Counted from the first letter of the stretch, positions 25,742-35,679 are shown. The stretch is 64,000 bases of DNA from Natronosalvus rutilus (GCF_024204665.1 NZ_CP100355.1:2647451-2711450); one strand, 5' to 3'. The notes: generated by a model not told the origin, from the letters alone. Program-made: numbers and translations.

Positions 25742-26827
25742 ATGGACCTCGAGACAGCGATCGGTAACGGCTGTGCACGCGATTGGGAGACGGTCGACGC
25801 GCGCGACGTCGAACCGGTACGATTCGCGGTGATCGGACTCGGCTGGTTTACCAAGGGGCGCGCGCTGCCCGCCCTCGAGTCGAGCGACCGGTGCGTTCCC
25901 TCGGTGCTGGTCAGCGGCTCGGCCGAGAAAGCGCAAACGCTCGCCGACGAGACGGACGGGGCCACGCGCGGACTCACCTACGACCAGTTCCACGACGGCG
26001 TCGCACGTGACGCCTACGACGCAATCTACGTCGTCACCCCGAACGCCCTCCACCTCGAGTACGTCGAGACGGCCGCTGAGTACGGTAAGCACGTCCTCTG
26101 TGAGAAGCCGATGGAGCGCTCGAGCGACCGCGCCCGGGAACTCGAGGCCGTCGCCGCGGACGCCGGAATCGAACTCATGATCGCCTATCGGATGCACACC
26201 GAACCAGCCGTCCGACGCGCCCGGGAACTGATCGAAGAGGGCTACGTCGGGACACCGATGGCCGTCGACGGCCAGATGTCCCAGCGACTCCTCGACCGGA
26301 TCAACCCCGATCCGGAGCAGTGGCGACTCGACGAGAACCTCGCCGGCGGCGGCGCACTCTTCGACATCGGCATCTACCCCCTCAACACCGCTCGCTTCCT
26401 CCTCGATTCGGACCCCATCACCGTCACGGGGACCACCTCAAGCACCCACGACGCGTTCGCCGACGTGGACGAGACGGTTTCGTTCGCGCTCCGGTTCCCC
26501 GACGACGTGACCGGGCGGTGTTACGCCAGCCACAACGCCCGTCAGGCCAGTTCGATCACGGTCACGGGGACGGAGGGACAGATCCGCGTCGAACCCGCCT
26601 TCTTCCAGGAGCAGCGCCGAACGCTCCACGTCTCTCGCGGGGACGGTCGCGCCTCGATCGAACTCGAGCCGGTCGATCAGATGCTCGAGGAATTCGATTA
26701 CTTCGCCGACCGGGTGCGCGGGGACGCGGCCCTGTATCCCGACGGAGAGCACGGGATCGCCGACATGGAGATCATGGAAGCGATCTACGAGGGGGCCGAA
26801 GAAGATCGGTGGGTTTCGCTCGAGTGA
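25742..26827 (+). CDS. gfo6: Gfo/Idh/MocA-family sugar dehydrogenase, Gfo6-type (D-xylose 1-dehydrogenase-like)
   Basis: A 361-residue NAD(P)-dependent oxidoreductase. The Rossmann start is VRFAVIGLGWFTKGRALPAL, the catalytic EKP motif is VLCEKPMERS, and the substrate domain includes IAYRMHTEPAVRRARELIEEGY and GGALFDIGIYPLNTARFLL. These match the haloarchaeal D-xylose (and glucose) dehydrogenase of the Gfo6 type, the first step of oxidative pentose degradation, giving the aldonolactone. TATA ATTTTATTA (25710-25718) puts the transcript start at ATG 25742. It runs convergent with the aldehyde dehydrogenase gene. Exact sugar preference is uncertain. Confidence 0.87.
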   Translation: MDLETAIGNGCARDWETVDARDVEPVRFAVIGLGWFTKGRALPALESSDRCVPSVLVSGSAEKAQTLADETDGATRGLTYDQFHDGVARDAYDAIYVVTPNALHLEYVETAAEYGKHVLCEKPMERSSDRARELEAVAADAGIELMIAYRMHTEPAVRRARELIEEGYVGTPMAVDGQMSQRLLDRINPDPEQWRLDENLAGGGALFDIGIYPLNTARFLLDSDPITVTGTTSSTHDAFADVDETVSFALRFPDDVTGRCYASHNARQASSITVTGTEGQIRVEPAFFQEQRRTLHVSRGDGRASIELEPVDQMLEEFDYFADRVRGDAALYPDGEHGIADMEIMEAIYEGAEEDRWVSLE

Positions 26828-26853
26828 CGAGTGACGGCGTACGGTACCGACGA

Positions 26854-28332
26854 TTAGACGTCGGTGAATCCCTGGTGGAACCCGACGAGCTTCTCTCGCG
26901 AGAAGTGTTCGACCGCGTACTTGATTCCCTCCTTTCCGACGCCCGAATCCTTGAACCCGCCGTAGGGCATGTGGTCGGCCCGGAACCCGCTGACCGTGTT
27001 GATGTTGACCCCGCCGGCGTTGATCGCGTCGGCCGCCCGCTTCGCCCGGTCGATGTCCTGAGTGAACAGGCCGGCCTCGAGACCGTAGTTCGTGTTGTTG
27101 GCTTCCTCGATCGCCTCGTCGAAGGAGTCGACGCTGATGACGGGCACGAGCGGGCCGAACGTCTCTTCTTTCGCGGCCGGCATCTCCGGCGTCACGCCCG
27201 AGAGGACGGTCGGTTCGAAGACCCAGTCGCCGAGGTCGCCGCCGTAGTCCCCGCCGCACTCGACGGTCGCGCCCTGCTCGATGGTCTCTTCGAAGATTTC
27301 GACGACGTCTTCGAACTGATCACCGTCGACCATCGCCGCGATGTCGGTCTCCTCGTCGAACGGGTCGCCGATCGTCAGGCTCCGGCAGGCGTCGACCATC
27401 GCGTCGACGAGTTCGTCCTCGATAGACTCGTGGACGATGACGCGCTCGACGCTGTTGCAGACCTGGCCGGCGTTCGAACACGCGCCGCCGACGACCTGCT
27501 CGGCTGCCGCCTCGACGTCCGTGTCGTGCCAGACGATGGTCGGGTCGTTGCCGCCCAGCTCGAGGGTCAGCTCCTTCATGCCGCTGTTCTCGGCGAGGTA
27601 CTTTCCGACGCCGGTGGAACCGGTGAAGGAGATTGCCTCGACGGCGTCGTGGGCCAGGAGTTCGTCGCCGACGGTCGAGCCGCTGCCGGTGACGACGTTC
27701 ACGAGGCCGTCCGGCGCGGGGGAGTCCTCGACCGCGTCCTGCAGACACTCGAACAGCAGGATGGCGCTGAGCGGCGTATTGGTCGCAGGCTTGCCGACGA
27801 CGGCGTTACCCGCGGCGAGAGCGGGACCGACTTTGTGAACCATCAGATTGAGCGGGAAGTTGAACGGCGTGATGGCGGCGACGACGCCGAGGGGTTCGCG
27901 CTGGGTGAAACAGTGATCCTTCGCAAAGCCCTTCTGGGCGTCCATCGGAACGTACTCGCCGAACATCCGTTTCGCCTGCTCCGCAGAGAGGCGCAGGGTC
28001 TGGGTCGCCCGATCGACCTCGGTTCGGGCTTCGCCGATCGGTTTCCCCTGTTCGCCCGTGATCACTTGCGCGACCTCCTCCGCGCGCTCCTCGAGACGGT
28101 CGGCCGTGTCCTCGAGCAATTCGTACCGCTGGTACGCTGAGAGCGTCGACGCGTCGAAGGCGGCCTCGGCAGCTTCGACCGCGTCGCGTACTTGCACGTC
28201 GGTGGCCATCGGGACCGAACCGATCCGTTCGCCGTCGTATGGGTGGACGACGTCCGTTCGGTTCTCGCTGTCGGTCCACTTGCCCGCGATGAGCATCCGC
28301 TTGTCGAGACTGCTGGCTACGTCCAGACTCAT
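26854..28332 (-). CDS. aldehyde dehydrogenase family protein
   Basis: A 492-residue NAD(P)-dependent ALDH. The cofactor loop is FTGSTGVGKYLAE, the general base Glu is in LTLELGGNDPTIV and the catalytic Cys is in GQVCNSVERVIVHESI. The frame extends 61 codons upstream, but homology begins at MSLDVASSLDKRMLIAGKW. A TATA-like GACTTATTC about 30 bases before this ATG supports 28332. In haloarchaeal pentose oxidation the analogous enzyme oxidises 2-ketoglutarate semialdehyde; glycolaldehyde or lactaldehyde are alternatives. It is divergent from the DapA-family gene, sharing an 88-base promoter region. Confidence 0.9.
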   Translation of the reverse strand: MSLDVASSLDKRMLIAGKWTDSENRTDVVHPYDGERIGSVPMATDVQVRDAVEAAEAAFDASTLSAYQRYELLEDTADRLEERAEEVAQVITGEQGKPIGEARTEVDRATQTLRLSAEQAKRMFGEYVPMDAQKGFAKDHCFTQREPLGVVAAITPFNFPLNLMVHKVGPALAAGNAVVGKPATNTPLSAILLFECLQDAVEDSPAPDGLVNVVTGSGSTVGDELLAHDAVEAISFTGSTGVGKYLAENSGMKELTLELGGNDPTIVWHDTDVEAAAEQVVGGACSNAGQVCNSVERVIVHESIEDELVDAMVDACRSLTIGDPFDEETDIAAMVDGDQFEDVVEIFEETIEQGATVECGGDYGGDLGDWVFEPTVLSGVTPEMPAAKEETFGPLVPVISVDSFDEAIEEANNTNYGLEAGLFTQDIDRAKRAADAINAGGVNINTVSGFRADHMPYGGFKDSGVGKEGIKYAVEHFSREKLVGFHQGFTDV

Positions 28333-28420
28333 GTTCGAACAGTTGGGGAAGGGAAGAATAAGTCTTGCGACGGGGTCGAACCATCCCAAATTATAACTTG
28401 TCGGTGAGCAACTACGGAGT

Positions 28421-29326
28421 ATGGACCTGTCGGGAACAGTCGTTCCCATGGCTACGCCTATCGACGGAACTGGCCAGGGTATCGACGAAAACACCCTCGC
28501 GGACTTTACGCGCACACTGATCGACGGCGGGGTCGACGGCCTCTTTCCGGGAAGCTCTATCGGCGAGTTCTCGAGCCTGAGCGCCGCTGATCACGAAGCG
28601 GTCGTCCGAACCGTAACCGCGTCAGCGGACGGCGATACGACCGTCCTCGCCGGCTGTTGCGGGACGAGCGTCGCCGACGTCCGAACGAAACTCGAGACGG
28701 CAGCCGACGCCGGCGCCGACGCGGCAGTCGTCGTTTCGCCGTACTACCTGAACACGACCCAGCGCGGTCTCGCGCGATTTTTTACGATGATCGCCGACGA
28801 GAGCCCGCTCCCGCTGTTGCTCTACAACATCCCCGGTCTCACCGGCAACGAGATCGCGGTGGACACCGTTGCCGCGCTGGCCGAACACGACGCCATCGCT
28901 GGCCTGAAAGACACGTCGGGAGACCTCATCTACCAGCACCGGGTAATCGAAGCGACGCCGGAGTCGTTCGCGGTCTTCAACGGAATGACAGCCACCGCCG
29001 CCCCCTCGCTCGACGTCGGAATCGACGGGCTCATCGCTGGGCCGGCGAACGTGTTTCCGGAGGCCCTCGCCGAACTGTACGCGGCCCACGACCGAGGTGA
29101 CGACCGGACGGTCACTCGCCTCACTCGAGACCTCGTCATGCCGCTGGTCAGCGCTTACCAGGACCTCCCGACGGCGGCGGCAATCAAGTATCTCGTGCAA
29201 CTCGAGGGGCTAGACCTCGGCGAACCGCTACCGCCGCTCGCGCCCCTCTCGAGCGAACAGCGAGGACGGCTCGAAGCGTGTCACCGGGACATCGTGGAGA
29301 CGCTCGATGTCAGCGTGGTCAAGTAA
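28421..29326 (+). CDS. DapA/NAL-superfamily protein (2-keto-3-deoxy sugar-acid aldolase or dehydratase)
   Basis: A 301-residue TIM barrel. The Schiff-base lysine is in IAGLKDTSGD (about residue 164) and the catalytic Tyr is in LLLYNIPGLTG (about 136). The substrate-carboxylate loop reads GSSIGEFSSLS, unlike the GTTGE of true dihydrodipicolinate synthases. Enzymes of this kind cleave 2-keto-3-deoxy acids to pyruvate and an aldehyde, or dehydrate them to 2-ketoglutarate semialdehyde. Both fit the neighbouring dehydrogenases, and which applies decides the pathway. TATA AAATTATAAC (28388-28397) supports a leaderless start at 28421. Confidence 0.87.
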   Translation: MDLSGTVVPMATPIDGTGQGIDENTLADFTRTLIDGGVDGLFPGSSIGEFSSLSAADHEAVVRTVTASADGDTTVLAGCCGTSVADVRTKLETAADAGADAAVVVSPYYLNTTQRGLARFFTMIADESPLPLLLYNIPGLTGNEIAVDTVAALAEHDAIAGLKDTSGDLIYQHRVIEATPESFAVFNGMTATAAPSLDVGIDGLIAGPANVFPEALAELYAAHDRGDDRTVTRLTRDLVMPLVSAYQDLPTAAAIKYLVQLEGLDLGEPLPPLAPLSSEQRGRLEACHRDIVETLDVSVVK

Positions 29327-29524
29327 CGCTGCGTTCGTAGCGGGTCGGTTCCGATTACTGCGATAGCGCACCTCGACTTACGCGTACCGACGGATGACGT
29401 GGCCGACTGACGAATAGATGAAGGGTGCCGGTTCGAGATTCGTTCGATCCCGTCTCGAAATCAAGAGCAGCACTCGAGACGCGAACGATTCCGTAAAAAG
29501 AGGAATTCGCCCAGAGCCCGGCGG

Positions 29525-30469
29525 TCAGGCCTTCCCGACGCCGGCGGTCATTCCCTCGACGATCTTCTTCTGGAAGACGAGCATGAACACCATGAGCGGC
29601 ACGAGCGACATGAACACCGCCGCCGTGATGGTTCCCCACGGGGAGTTGAACTGGCCGCCGAAGAGCGCGATTCCGACCGTGATCGTCCGCTTCGAGTCCT
29701 CGGTCATGAACGTCAGGGCGAACAGGAACTCGTTCCAGGCGTAGATGAACACGATGATCGCCGTCGTCGCCATGGCGGGCATCGATACCGGGAGGATGAT
29801 CCGGAACAGCACGCCGACGCGCGAGAGCCCGTCCATGAGGCCGGCTTCCTCGAGCGAGGCCGGGAGTTCGTTGAAATACGCCTGGAAGATCCACACCGCG
29901 AACGGCATCTGGAAGGCCGCGTAGGGGAGGATCAGGCCCAGGTACTGGTTGAGTCCGAAGAACGGCCCGAACGCTGTCCCCTGGAGGTCGATCGCCAGCT
30001 TGTACAGCGGGATGAGTCTGGAGACGAACGGCAGGAGCACCGCGAAGAGGATGATCAACAGCACCTGGAGCTTGTAGGGGAACCGGAGCCGCGAGAGCGC
30101 GTACCCGGCCATCGCACCGAGGACGACGTCGATGAACGCCGTCGCCGAGGCGACGATGGCGCTGTTGATCAGGTACCGACCGACGGGACGCTCTTGCAGG
30201 GCCGTTCGATAGTTCTCGAGGGTGAGGGGGAACTGCTGGACGAGGGTCGGTTGGCCGTCCTGAATCGCGATGGTGTAGGGGAGAAACTCCTGGGGAAAGA
30301 CGAACAGCTCCGACGGCGGCTTCAGGGAACTGAGCAGGATCCAGAATACCGGGAACATCGAGATCGACACCATGGCCAGGATGGAGCCGTAGAATCCCAG
30401 CCGCTTCCCGACGTCCCAGAGAGCGACGTCCTCGAGGCTCGTCTCGCGAGCGGAATCGATGAGACTCAT
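29525..30469 (-). CDS. carbohydrate ABC transporter permease, MalG type
   Basis: A 314-residue permease with six predicted helices. The EAA loop reads LEEAGLMDGLSRVGVLFRII, which docks to the ATPase. It has an unusually long periplasm-facing segment between helices 1 and 2 (PQEFLPYTIAIQDGQPTLVQ). It begins 1 base after the stop of the MalF-type gene and is the third gene of the minus-strand importer operon. The substrate is probably an oligosaccharide, judging from the neighbouring glycosidases. Confidence 0.93.
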   Translation of the reverse strand: MSLIDSARETSLEDVALWDVGKRLGFYGSILAMVSISMFPVFWILLSSLKPPSELFVFPQEFLPYTIAIQDGQPTLVQQFPLTLENYRTALQERPVGRYLINSAIVASATAFIDVVLGAMAGYALSRLRFPYKLQVLLIILFAVLLPFVSRLIPLYKLAIDLQGTAFGPFFGLNQYLGLILPYAAFQMPFAVWIFQAYFNELPASLEEAGLMDGLSRVGVLFRIILPVSMPAMATTAIIVFIYAWNEFLFALTFMTEDSKRTITVGIALFGGQFNSPWGTITAAVFMSLVPLMVFMLVFQKKIVEGMTAGVGKA

Positions 30470-30470
30470 C

Positions 30471-31475
30471 TCACCGCACCTCCGGTTCGTAGAGGGTGGC
30501 GACGTAGATCAGCGCGATCACCAGCGCGATCATCGTGATCACCGTCGCGGCTGCAGAGCCCAGCGCGAATCCGCCGTTGGTCGGTCCGGGATTGTTGTAC
30601 GCGGCCTGCTGGGTGTAGAGGACGAGCGTCGTCGTCGCCTCCCCCGGACCACCGCCGGTCAGGCCGTACGGAAGCCCGAACGCCTGGAACGCGGGCAGCG
30701 TCCGGAAGATCAGTGCGACCAGGATGGTGGGTTTGAGCAACGGGAGCGTGATGTCCCGAAATTGACGCCACCTCGAGGCGCCGTCCATCCGCGCGGATTC
30801 GTAGAGGTGGTCGGGGATGCTCGAGAGGCCGGCGAGCATGATGAGCGCCATGAAGGACGTTGTCTTCCAGATCGTGATGCTCGTCATGGCGTACAGCGCG
30901 GCGTCCGGTTTCGAGAGGAACGGGTACGGCGCGCTGAGTATCCCCACCCGGACGAGAATGTCGCTGATGACGCCGTAATTGGGGTTCAACAGCCACGCCC
31001 AGATCTTCGCGTTGATGACCGTCGGGAGCGCCCAGGGAAAGAGGATCGCGGCCTGTGCGAAGTACTTGCCCTTGAAATCCGCCTTGAGGAGCAGGGCCAA
31101 CCCGAGGCCGAAGACCAGTTCGATCGGGACGCTCACGAACGTGTAAAAGAGGCTCACGCCTAAGGCGTTCCAGAAACTCCCGTCTGAGAAGAGTCTCTGA
31201 TAGTTTTCGATGCCGACGAACTCGGTCGGCTTGGTCGGCAGTTGAATGACGTACCCCGTGTGCAAGCTCGCCCAGACCGTGTCCACGATCGGGTAAAACG
31301 AGACGGCGAGCAAGAAGAGCATCACCGGCGTCAACAGCGCGACCGCGAGCTCCTCTTCGGTGATTCTGAGCTCGCGGTAGCGCTCGAGGCGCCCGCGTAC
31401 TCCCTCCTCACCGAGCCGGGTCATATTCTGTTCTCCGGTGGTCGAGTCTGCCATTGCCTTTGGTTGTGGCTTCAT
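30471..31475 (-). CDS. carbohydrate ABC transporter permease, MalF type
   Basis: A 334-residue permease, six helices, with EAA loop LYESARMDGASRWRQFRDIT. The start is uncertain: ATG at 31475, 31454 or 31424 are all in frame; the conserved part begins near RGRLERYRELRITEEELAVA. It is the middle gene between the binding protein (gap about 120 bases) and the MalG-type gene (gap 1 base). It pairs with MalG to form the membrane channel. Confidence 0.92.
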   Translation of the reverse strand: MKPQPKAMADSTTGEQNMTRLGEEGVRGRLERYRELRITEEELAVALLTPVMLFLLAVSFYPIVDTVWASLHTGYVIQLPTKPTEFVGIENYQRLFSDGSFWNALGVSLFYTFVSVPIELVFGLGLALLLKADFKGKYFAQAAILFPWALPTVINAKIWAWLLNPNYGVISDILVRVGILSAPYPFLSKPDAALYAMTSITIWKTTSFMALIMLAGLSSIPDHLYESARMDGASRWRQFRDITLPLLKPTILVALIFRTLPAFQAFGLPYGLTGGGPGEATTTLVLYTQQAAYNNPGPTNGGFALGSAAATVITMIALVIALIYVATLYEPEVR

Positions 31476-31596
31476 GAGCCATAAATGTGTCTAATGATAC
31501 CATGAGGCACGCAAAAACCGGACTCTAGACTAACCGGGCGGTTACGAGCGTGTCGTGAAAGGACGACGGTTCGGAAGCCGTGGTGTCGGTGAGTTC

Positions 31597-32907
31597 TCAG
31601 GCGTCGTTGATGTCGCTGTCGATCTGGTCCTGGGCGTCGTCGAGCGCCTGCTGCGGGGATTTCTGTTCCGTGAGCGCGTTGTTACACTCGGTGTAGACGA
31701 TGTTCGACCACTGTGAGTAGTTCGGAATCGCCGGTCGGGCGCTCGTCTGGTCGAGAATTTCGCTGAACCGGTCGAGGAACGCGGGCTTGTCGGCGTCGCT
31801 GTCTTCCCAGTAGCCGTCCTCGTAGAGTTCCTGGCGAACCGGAAGCCGACTTCGTTCGGCGGCCAGTTGCTCCTGGGCTTCGGGCGAGCCGACGTAGTTC
31901 GCCAACTCCTGCGCTGCGGCCGCGTTCTCGGAGAAGCTGTTGATGAACAGACTCCAGCCGCCGATACAGGAATTCGCTGCGTCCTCGTTGCCCTCGGCTT
32001 TCGGCATCGTCGTCACGGCGAAGTTGTCAGTGACTGGCGTGTCGTCCTGGAAGCGTGCGTACGCGTACGGCCAGTTTCGCATGAAGATCGTGTTGCCCTG
32101 CTGGAACGTCTGACGGTTGCCGTCGGTCCCACTCGAGGGGATCGATTCGGGCGTAATCTCGTACTCGTAGATGAGGTCGACGGCGTGCTGGAGGGCCTCG
32201 ACGCCCTCGTCTGAGTTGACGACGAGGGTCCCGTCGTCTTCCTGAACCGAGCCGCCCATGCCCCAGAGCCAGTTGAGCCACATGATCGTCAGGCCCTCGT
32301 TGGCACCACCCTGCCAGATGTAGCCGTTGAGGTCCTCGTCGGACTGATCCATGATGTCCTGGGCCATGTCGACGAGTTCCATGTACGTCGACGGCGGTTC
32401 GTCGTATCCGGCCTCCTCGAGGAGATCGGTTCGATAGTAGAGCCCGTTCGCGTCCGTGAACATGGGCATCCCGTACAGCGAGTCGTCGATCGTAACCGTC
32501 TCCACGGCGGTCGGGATCATTTCGTCGGTGAGTCCGTCCGGGTCGTCGACTTCCGCGGCCCAGCCGGCGTCGACGAACTCCGCCGGCCAGACGACGTCCA
32601 TCATGCCGACGTCGAACTCCGAGGACTGGGCGGAGAACTGGTTGACGTAGTACTCGCGAGTCGAACTCGATTCGGCGGGCGTCGACTGGACCTCGAGCGT
32701 CGCGTCGGCCTGGTTATCGTAGGCCTCCTTGAAGTCGTTCGCGGACGGTTCGAACGAGGAGATGTGAACGAAGTTTATCGATCCGCCTCCGTTCCCATCT
32801 CCGTTTCCGCCGCCACCTCCGAGACAACCAGCCACGAGCGCGCTACCACCTGCAGCAGCCCCTTTGATAATCTGACGCCGTCTGATAGCACTGTCTTCCC
32901 ATGCCAT
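31597..32907 (-). CDS. carbohydrate ABC transporter substrate-binding lipoprotein
   Basis: A 436-residue extracellular receptor. A Tat signal with three arginines (RRRQIIKGAAAGGSALVAGC) and a lipobox Cys precedes a Gly-rich linker. The mature part has MalE/UgpB-type features: NQFSAQSSEFDVGMMDVVWP, YGMPMFTDANGLYYRTDLLE and GGWSLFINSFSENAAAAQEL. It is the first gene of the importer operon. The promoter has an 8-base direct repeat on both sides of its TATA box. Confidence 0.94.
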   Translation of the reverse strand: MAWEDSAIRRRQIIKGAAAGGSALVAGCLGGGGGNGDGNGGGSINFVHISSFEPSANDFKEAYDNQADATLEVQSTPAESSSTREYYVNQFSAQSSEFDVGMMDVVWPAEFVDAGWAAEVDDPDGLTDEMIPTAVETVTIDDSLYGMPMFTDANGLYYRTDLLEEAGYDEPPSTYMELVDMAQDIMDQSDEDLNGYIWQGGANEGLTIMWLNWLWGMGGSVQEDDGTLVVNSDEGVEALQHAVDLIYEYEITPESIPSSGTDGNRQTFQQGNTIFMRNWPYAYARFQDDTPVTDNFAVTTMPKAEGNEDAANSCIGGWSLFINSFSENAAAAQELANYVGSPEAQEQLAAERSRLPVRQELYEDGYWEDSDADKPAFLDRFSEILDQTSARPAIPNYSQWSNIVYTECNNALTEQKSPQQALDDAQDQIDSDINDA

Positions 32908-32908
32908 G

Positions 32909-32954
32909 TTAACGACATACAGTCATGTAAACTATATACTTTTTCATTAACGAC
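32909..32954 (-). promoter_or_regulatory. sugar importer promoter with direct repeats around the TATA box
   Basis: On the plus strand TTAACGAC occurs at 32909-32916 and 32947-32954, flanking ACTATATACT (32931-32940), the TATA box of the minus-strand operon. The start codon is at 32907, so one repeat abuts it. Two identical half-sites bracketing the TATA suggest a repressor or activator site. Confidence 0.5.
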
Positions 32955-32974
32955 TTGATACGAGTGAGGCGTCC

Positions 32975-33955
32975 TCACAGGAGCGTCACGACGGCGAGAT
33001 ACACGAGCACCGTAACCGTAACGAACTGTGCGAGGACGACCGCGACCGGTCGGAGCCCGGTCGTTCGGAACTGGCGCGGGTTCAGGTCGATCCCGAGGCC
33101 GACGAATGCGAGCGTGAACAACCAGTCGCTGGCGAGCGAGATGGATGCACGAGCGGACTCGTCCAGTACGTCCAGGTTCGCCAGCAGCGCGACGAGAACG
33201 AACCCGACGAGGAACTTCGGAAACCGGGACCACACTTGCGAGACGTTCGTTCGTTCAGCGTCGGTGACGTGATAGACGGTGTACGCGACCGCCAGTACGC
33301 CGATGAACGTATTCCGGATCAGTTTCGTGACCGTCGCCCACTGCCCGGCGGTCTCGGACATCGAGAAGCCGACGGCCGCGGCCGGTCCGGTACTGAAGAG
33401 ACTCAACCCCGCCCACACGCCGAAGAGACGATCCGGGACGCCCAGCAGGGAGCCGGCGATCGGGAACGCGACGAGCGTGACCGCGTCGAAGAGGAGGATC
33501 GTTCCGGCGGCGTACGTGATCGCACTCTCGTCGCTGTCGATGCTGCTCCCGACGGCCACGACCGCCGAGACACCACAGACGCTCCCGCCGGCCGCCAGCA
33601 GCGGGCGCAACTCCCGTCCGATACCGAGCAGGCGGCCGATTACTTCCGTGAACCCGACGCCAACTGCGATGACCGCGACGGCAAGAACGACGATGACTGG
33701 CCCGGTTGCGACCAGCTGATCGACGGCGAGACTCGCCCCGAGCAACACGATTCCGGTCTCCAGCAGCAGCTTGTACCGCCTGACCCCGGGTTCGGCCCAC
33801 GACGGCACGCCGACGAAAACCGCCACGAGGACGCCGAGAACGATGGCGACGACGAGCGGATTGACCACAGTCGCGTCACCGACGACTCTGGCGAGGATAC
33901 CGAGAACTGCCAAAACGACGAGTCCCGGAAGAACGCGATTCCCGACGGGCGACAT
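32975..33955 (-). CDS. YeiH/UPF0324-family membrane transporter (putative anion/sulfate exporter)
   Basis: About 326 residues and ten or more predicted helices. Family motifs include LLLETGIVLLGASLAVDQLV, AAGGSVCGVSAVVAVGS, SLFSTGPAAAVGFSMSETAG, VTKLIRNTFIGVLAVAY and FTLAFVGLGIDLNPRQFRTT. Members are annotated as putative sulfate exporters, with little experimental support. The frame is open 20 codons further (ATG 34015); 33955 is preferred because the membrane part begins at SPVGNRVLPGLVVLAVLG. It has no evident link to the sugar genes around it. Confidence 0.85.
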   Translation of the reverse strand: MSPVGNRVLPGLVVLAVLGILARVVGDATVVNPLVVAIVLGVLVAVFVGVPSWAEPGVRRYKLLLETGIVLLGASLAVDQLVATGPVIVVLAVAVIAVGVGFTEVIGRLLGIGRELRPLLAAGGSVCGVSAVVAVGSSIDSDESAITYAAGTILLFDAVTLVAFPIAGSLLGVPDRLFGVWAGLSLFSTGPAAAVGFSMSETAGQWATVTKLIRNTFIGVLAVAYTVYHVTDAERTNVSQVWSRFPKFLVGFVLVALLANLDVLDESARASISLASDWLFTLAFVGLGIDLNPRQFRTTGLRPVAVVLAQFVTVTVLVYLAVVTLL

Positions 33956-34298
33956 CAGGGCAGACCCACTGCAAAAACGAGCGAGATTCCGAGTCCGATT
34001 ATCGTCGCCTGCCATCCCCGATCACCGGGGACGAACTGTCGAAAAAGTCGACAGATATCCCCGGTGGTACGAGCTATCGGCAATTTACTCATGCACTGGC
34101 TGACCTTGTGCTCAGCGGACACATAAATCTACCCTCTCGAGACGACGGATCGAGGGATCACTGGTGGCGAAAACCGGACGACTACGGGTGGCTCTGATGC
34201 GAGAGTGCCGGCGAAAAGCCGCGTATCAGATTACGGTTCCGTCTCGGAAGGAACAGGAGTGCGAAAGCGCTCGAGTCGAGTCGGAAAGCGAGGGAGAC

Positions 34299-35561
34299 TC
34301 AGACGATCAGTTCTGACCCGTCGGCCAGGTACTCCCGACAGAGGTCGCGGTTCAACCGAACGCCCAGGCCGGGGCCTTCGGGGAGGTCGATGTAGCCGTC
34401 CTCGAGAATCGGACCGCTCCCCTCGACGCGTTCGACCATATCGTTCCACCAGGGGACGTCGCGAGAGTGGTACTCCATCATCAGAAAGTTCGGAATGGAC
34501 GCCGATGCGTGCGCCCCGGCGACGGTCCCGAGTGGGCTCGAGATGTTGTGGGAGGCCACGGGAACGCCGTAGAGGTCACAGATCATGGCGATCTTTCGGT
34601 ACTCCCCGAGGCCGCCACACTTGTTCACGTCCGGGGCAGCGATGTCGAAAACTCCGTCCCGGGCGGCCTTGTTGAACTGATGAGGCTTCACGAGATTCTC
34701 GCCGGTGAGTACGGGCAGATCCAGCGCCCGCGTGACCCGCTTCTGGGCCTCGAACTTCTCCGGCGGCACCGGGTCCTCGAGGAAGGCCAGGTCGAACCGC
34801 TCGAGTTTCTTGCCCAGGCGGATCGCCGTCTCGACGGTGAAGTTCCAGTGGAGGTCCATCCCGAGGTCGATGTCGTAGCCGATTTCGTCGCGAACCGCCT
34901 CGACGAGTCGCACCTTGTGCTCGATGGCCGCGTTGTCCATTCGGCGGTTCGCCTCGTCGTAGGCGGCGTGCGTCGGCACGTCGAGGTCGAGTTTCAGCGC
35001 GTCGAAGCCCTCGTCGACGACCTCGCGAGCCGCTCGGGCATACGATTCCGGCGTGTAGACGTCCGTCGGATCGTAGGCGACGGCTTCACCGAGGGACTCG
35101 CCACCGTGAGTGTCGCAGTAAATCTTGATCTCGTCGCGGTACTTCCCGCCGAGCAGTTCGTACACCGGAACGTCGAGCACCTTTCCTTTGATGTCGTAGC
35201 AGGCGGTTTCAATTGCGGTGAACGCCGCCTGGCCAATGCGGCCGGTCGCCGTGTATCGCTGTTCGAGGAGTTCGACGATCCGATCGGTGTCGAGCGGATT
35301 CTCGCCCTCGAGGTCGATCGACATTCGCCCGGCCATATCCAGCGCGGCCTCCGCCCGGAACGTCTCGCCGAGCCCGTAGACCCCCGAATCGGTCTCGACT
35401 TTGACGATCCCCCAGGTGAAGTTCCCGGCGATGGCCATCGTCTTCACGTCTGTAATCTCGATGTCTCGATCTGCGGGCCGGTGTGACTCCTCCATGCCCA
35501 TATCCCGCCAGGGGACGCCGCCGCCCTGCGGGATACGGTAGTCTGGTTCGTCCTCGTTCAT
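34299..35561 (-). CDS. enolase-superfamily sugar-acid dehydratase (XacD / gluconate dehydratase-like)
   Basis: A 420-residue enzyme. An N-terminal capping domain starts RDIEITDVKTMAIAGNFTWG. Barrel residues include the Lys of FDALKLDLDVP, metal ligands in DLGMDLHWNF, AFLEDPVPPE and VLTGENLVKP, and the His of ASHNISSPLGT. This is close to haloarchaeal xylonate dehydratase (XacD), which makes 2-keto-3-deoxyxylonate from xylonate; gluconate or galactonate remain possible. TATA GGTTTATTC about 30 bases before the ATG gives a leaderless transcript. It is followed by the transporter genes on the same strand after long gaps. Confidence 0.88.
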   Translation of the reverse strand: MNEDEPDYRIPQGGGVPWRDMGMEESHRPADRDIEITDVKTMAIAGNFTWGIVKVETDSGVYGLGETFRAEAALDMAGRMSIDLEGENPLDTDRIVELLEQRYTATGRIGQAAFTAIETACYDIKGKVLDVPVYELLGGKYRDEIKIYCDTHGGESLGEAVAYDPTDVYTPESYARAAREVVDEGFDALKLDLDVPTHAAYDEANRRMDNAAIEHKVRLVEAVRDEIGYDIDLGMDLHWNFTVETAIRLGKKLERFDLAFLEDPVPPEKFEAQKRVTRALDLPVLTGENLVKPHQFNKAARDGVFDIAAPDVNKCGGLGEYRKIAMICDLYGVPVASHNISSPLGTVAGAHASASIPNFLMMEYHSRDVPWWNDMVERVEGSGPILEDGYIDLPEGPGLGVRLNRDLCREYLADGSELIV

Positions 35562-35679
35562 CGTCTAACCGATGTTCGAAGCCTCGAATAAACCTTGTGG
35601 TGTGTACGGTACGTGTGAGTCTCGAGCGGACTACGGTCTCGAGCGGTCGATCGACGACGGAGAGATAGTCGGTGTCGGC

